Assembly: GCA_040387475.1 (NCBI GenBank)
Contig: JAZKDT010000025.1
Coordinates: 1-64,000 of the forward strand
Length of the DNA: 64,000 bases
Origin: UBA4416 sp040387475
Lineage (GTDB): Bacteria > Bacteroidota > Bacteroidia > B-17B0 > Aurantibacillaceae
Reading direction: 5' to 3'
The notes beneath the pieces are model-generated. The model did not search any database. It worked only from the letters and a program-made list of their open reading frames with translations, and was not told the DNA's origin. Every line of letters starts with the position of its first letter. Position 1 is the stretch's first letter. Shown piece after piece: positions 62,355 to 64,000 of this stretch. The position numbers and the translations under genes are program-made.

Positions 62355-63893
62355 ATGACAAAAATCTACTTCTTTTTAGTTACCTTATTTTTATCTTTTT
62401 GCGGTGTGTCGCAAAGTTTACTTTCAATAAGCCCGGCCAACGCAAATTCCGGGCAAACTTTAAGCGTAACCATAAGCGGTACGCACACGCATTTTATTCA
62501 AACAAGCGGAACAACTGTTAATTTCAGTTTTGCTCAAACAAGTGGCACGGTCGTTAATTCTGTAACTGTTGTCAACGACTCAATACTGTCTGCTAATTTA
62601 ACTGTACCGGTTAATGTTCCTTCCGGAAGTTATGATGTTACAACAACTAATCCTACAGACGGCACTCTTTCTTTGGTTAGTAGCTTTTATGTGAATGGAA
62701 TTACACCACCATCATTGGTTGCCGTTAATCCTGGAAACGGAAGCGCAGGCCAAACATTAAATGTTACGATAACAGGAACAAGAACTCATTTTTCTCAAGC
62801 AGTAACTAACCAGGTGAGTTTTAGCTTTTCTCAAACCAGTGGTACTGCCATCATAAATTCTGTTACTGTTGCAAACGACAGTTCGTTACAGGCAAACATC
62901 ACTATTCCGTCAAATATCGTGTCGGGGTATTATAATGCCAATGTTCAAAATTCAATAGATGGCTTTGTATCTTTAAATAATGGATTTTATGTTATTGGAA
63001 TTCCACAACCTTCTATTGCGTTAGTTAATCCGTCGGTTGCCCAGACCGGTCAAACTTTAAATGTTACGATAACCGGTTCCAATACTCATTTTGTTCAGGG
63101 TGGTAGCACAGCAGTTGATTTTACGTTTATGCAAACAAGCGGTACCGTTGTAGCCTCTTTTGTTAATAGTATAAACACAGTAAGTGATAGCTTGATTATT
63201 GCTAATATTACCGTACCGACTAATGCCGTTGTTGGAAATTATAAAGTAAGAGTTTATGATGTAACCGATGGATTTTTGTTTGATGACTTTTATGTGTTTG
63301 ATAATTATTGTTATTCTCATTTTTCCACAGGGTATAATTCCGGTAATAATCAATTCACATTAACTATAGATTCTGCAACAGTTGCATCAGCTATCGGCTA
63401 TCATTGGGATTTCGGAGATGGTTCAAGTTCCAACGTTCAAACACCAAGTCATTTGTTTACTCAGGATACTACGTATAATGTTTGTTTAACCATTAAAACA
63501 TCCATCGCAGATTCCTGTATCTATTGTCACGTTATTGGTAAAGATTCTTCTGGCATCGTTTTAAAACAAACCACTTCCGGTTTCTCATTAAATGTAGTTT
63601 TGAATAATAGTACTGTAACTGGAATAACTGAATCTGGAAAGTCCGGCGGCAATCTTTCCCTGGTTGCTATTCCCAATCCTGCTACCCGAGAAATTACAAT
63701 TTCTTTAAGTTCCGTAGTAGAATTGAAGAACGCTTTGATATCCGTCTATAATACAAGTGGTGCTCTTATAATAGAGGAGCCTGTACTGCAACATCATACT
63801 ACATTGGACATCAGTAATTTTTCAGATGGACTTTACTTTATAAAAGTGTCAACTATTGAAGGGAATGAGAATTTAAAATTCCTAAAACAATAA
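62355..63893 (+). CDS. T9SS-secreted protein with three IPT-like repeats and a PKD domain
   Basis: The ATG at 62355 gives 512 residues with the signal peptide MTKIYFFLVTLFLSFCGVSQ; the longer open frame overlaps the ligase gene. Three repeats of about 95 residues follow, each with NxGxGQTLxVTITGxxTHF, VxFSFxQTSGT and VVNDSILxANLTVP-type strands. A PKD domain has YHWDFGDGSSSNVQTPSHLF. The C-terminal type A sorting tail starts IPNPATREITI and ends LYFIKVSTIEGNENLKF. It is probably a surface or secreted binding protein. It lies 19 bp after the ligase gene and is followed by a strong terminator. Confidence 0.88.
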   Translation: MTKIYFFLVTLFLSFCGVSQSLLSISPANANSGQTLSVTISGTHTHFIQTSGTTVNFSFAQTSGTVVNSVTVVNDSILSANLTVPVNVPSGSYDVTTTNPTDGTLSLVSSFYVNGITPPSLVAVNPGNGSAGQTLNVTITGTRTHFSQAVTNQVSFSFSQTSGTAIINSVTVANDSSLQANITIPSNIVSGYYNANVQNSIDGFVSLNNGFYVIGIPQPSIALVNPSVAQTGQTLNVTITGSNTHFVQGGSTAVDFTFMQTSGTVVASFVNSINTVSDSLIIANITVPTNAVVGNYKVRVYDVTDGFLFDDFYVFDNYCYSHFSTGYNSGNNQFTLTIDSATVASAIGYHWDFGDGSSSNVQTPSHLFTQDTTYNVCLTIKTSIADSCIYCHVIGKDSSGIVLKQTTSGFSLNVVLNNSTVTGITESGKSGGNLSLVAIPNPATREITISLSSVVELKNALISVYNTSGALIIEEPVLQHHTTLDISNFSDGLYFIKVSTIEGNENLKFLKQ

Positions 63894-63915
63894 CTCATCA
63901 AATAAGTTATTTATT

Positions 63916-63948
63916 AAACCCTCCTTATAAATTAAGGAGGGTTTTTTT
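63916..63948 (+). terminator. Rho-independent terminator after the repeat protein gene
   Basis: AACCCTCCTTA pairs with TAAGGAGGGTT around TAAAT, followed by seven T. Confidence 0.92.
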
Positions 63949-63957
63949 GCGCTAAAA

Positions 63958-64000
63958 ATGAAGAAATTAAAGGTTGCATATTGCAACGGCCCATTCGTAT
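63958..64000 (+). CDS. Possible start of a gene cut by the window edge
   Basis: An ATG opens MKKLKVAYCNGPFV to the end of the window. It follows a terminator, but only 14 codons are visible and no function can be given. Confidence 0.25.
   Translation, partial: MKKLKVAYCNGPFV

Overview
The window is chromosomal DNA of a member of the Bacteroidota. The evidence is the many secreted proteins with type IX secretion (T9SS) sorting tails, SprB-type repeat adhesins, a fused alpha/beta E1 dehydrogenase, a split transketolase, promoters of the TTTG / TAnnTTTG type and AT-rich spacers with few Shine-Dalgarno sites. Two runs of N (46292-46301 and 54783-54829) show a draft or metagenome assembly. The order cannot be fixed from this window; a Flavobacteriales- or Sphingobacteriales-like free-living lineage is plausible. 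I saw no rRNA, CRISPR array, transposase or integrase.

Layout. 1-5185: one CAP-domain gene between two gene-free islands (1-869 and 3231-5185) built from composite repeats, 93-bp palindromes and hairpins. 5186-11922: a tight five-gene minus-strand operon with a MoxR AAA+ ATPase, a vWA plus beta-propeller-like protein and three poorly known partners. This matches the MoxR-vWA-beta-propeller (bpX) ternary systems proposed to act in biological conflict, and it is the most interesting system here. 12071-19725: a T9SS type B protein, tRNA-Leu and tRNA-Gly with promoter and terminator, an EVE-like gene broken by one amber codon, an FAD-binding protein, mutS and a GreA/GreB-like gene. 19728-32706: a lipase, three related SprB-repeat adhesins and an outer-membrane beta-barrel protein, all on the minus strand. 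32884-43705: a PD40/SPOR-like protein, pyrG, a DinB-like protein, the E1 fusion, a GH16 hydrolase with a 38-residue Cys-rich membrane peptide, an acyltransferase, nadC, a DUF4783 protein and rlmH. 43862-52192: a large T9SS adhesin interrupted by an assembly gap, then a minus-strand operon in which the two transketolase halves are separated by a vWA protein and a TonB-like protein. 52463-58993: ychF, a TIGR00266/AIM24 protein, parE (gapped) and parC. 59009-63948: a terminator, kdtA, an O-antigen-ligase/TPR protein and a T9SS repeat protein ending at a strong terminator.

How the genes fit together. Much of the window serves the cell surface: T9SS cargo, SprB-like adhesins, an outer-membrane barrel, lipopolysaccharide Kdo transfer, O-antigen ligation and acylation. 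Housekeeping genes (mutS, pyrG, nadC, rlmH, ychF, parE/parC, transketolase, E1) lie between them. Short palindromic repeats occur in several spacers, at the mutS stop codon and inside the DinB-like gene, so small repeat elements appear to have shaped this chromosome.
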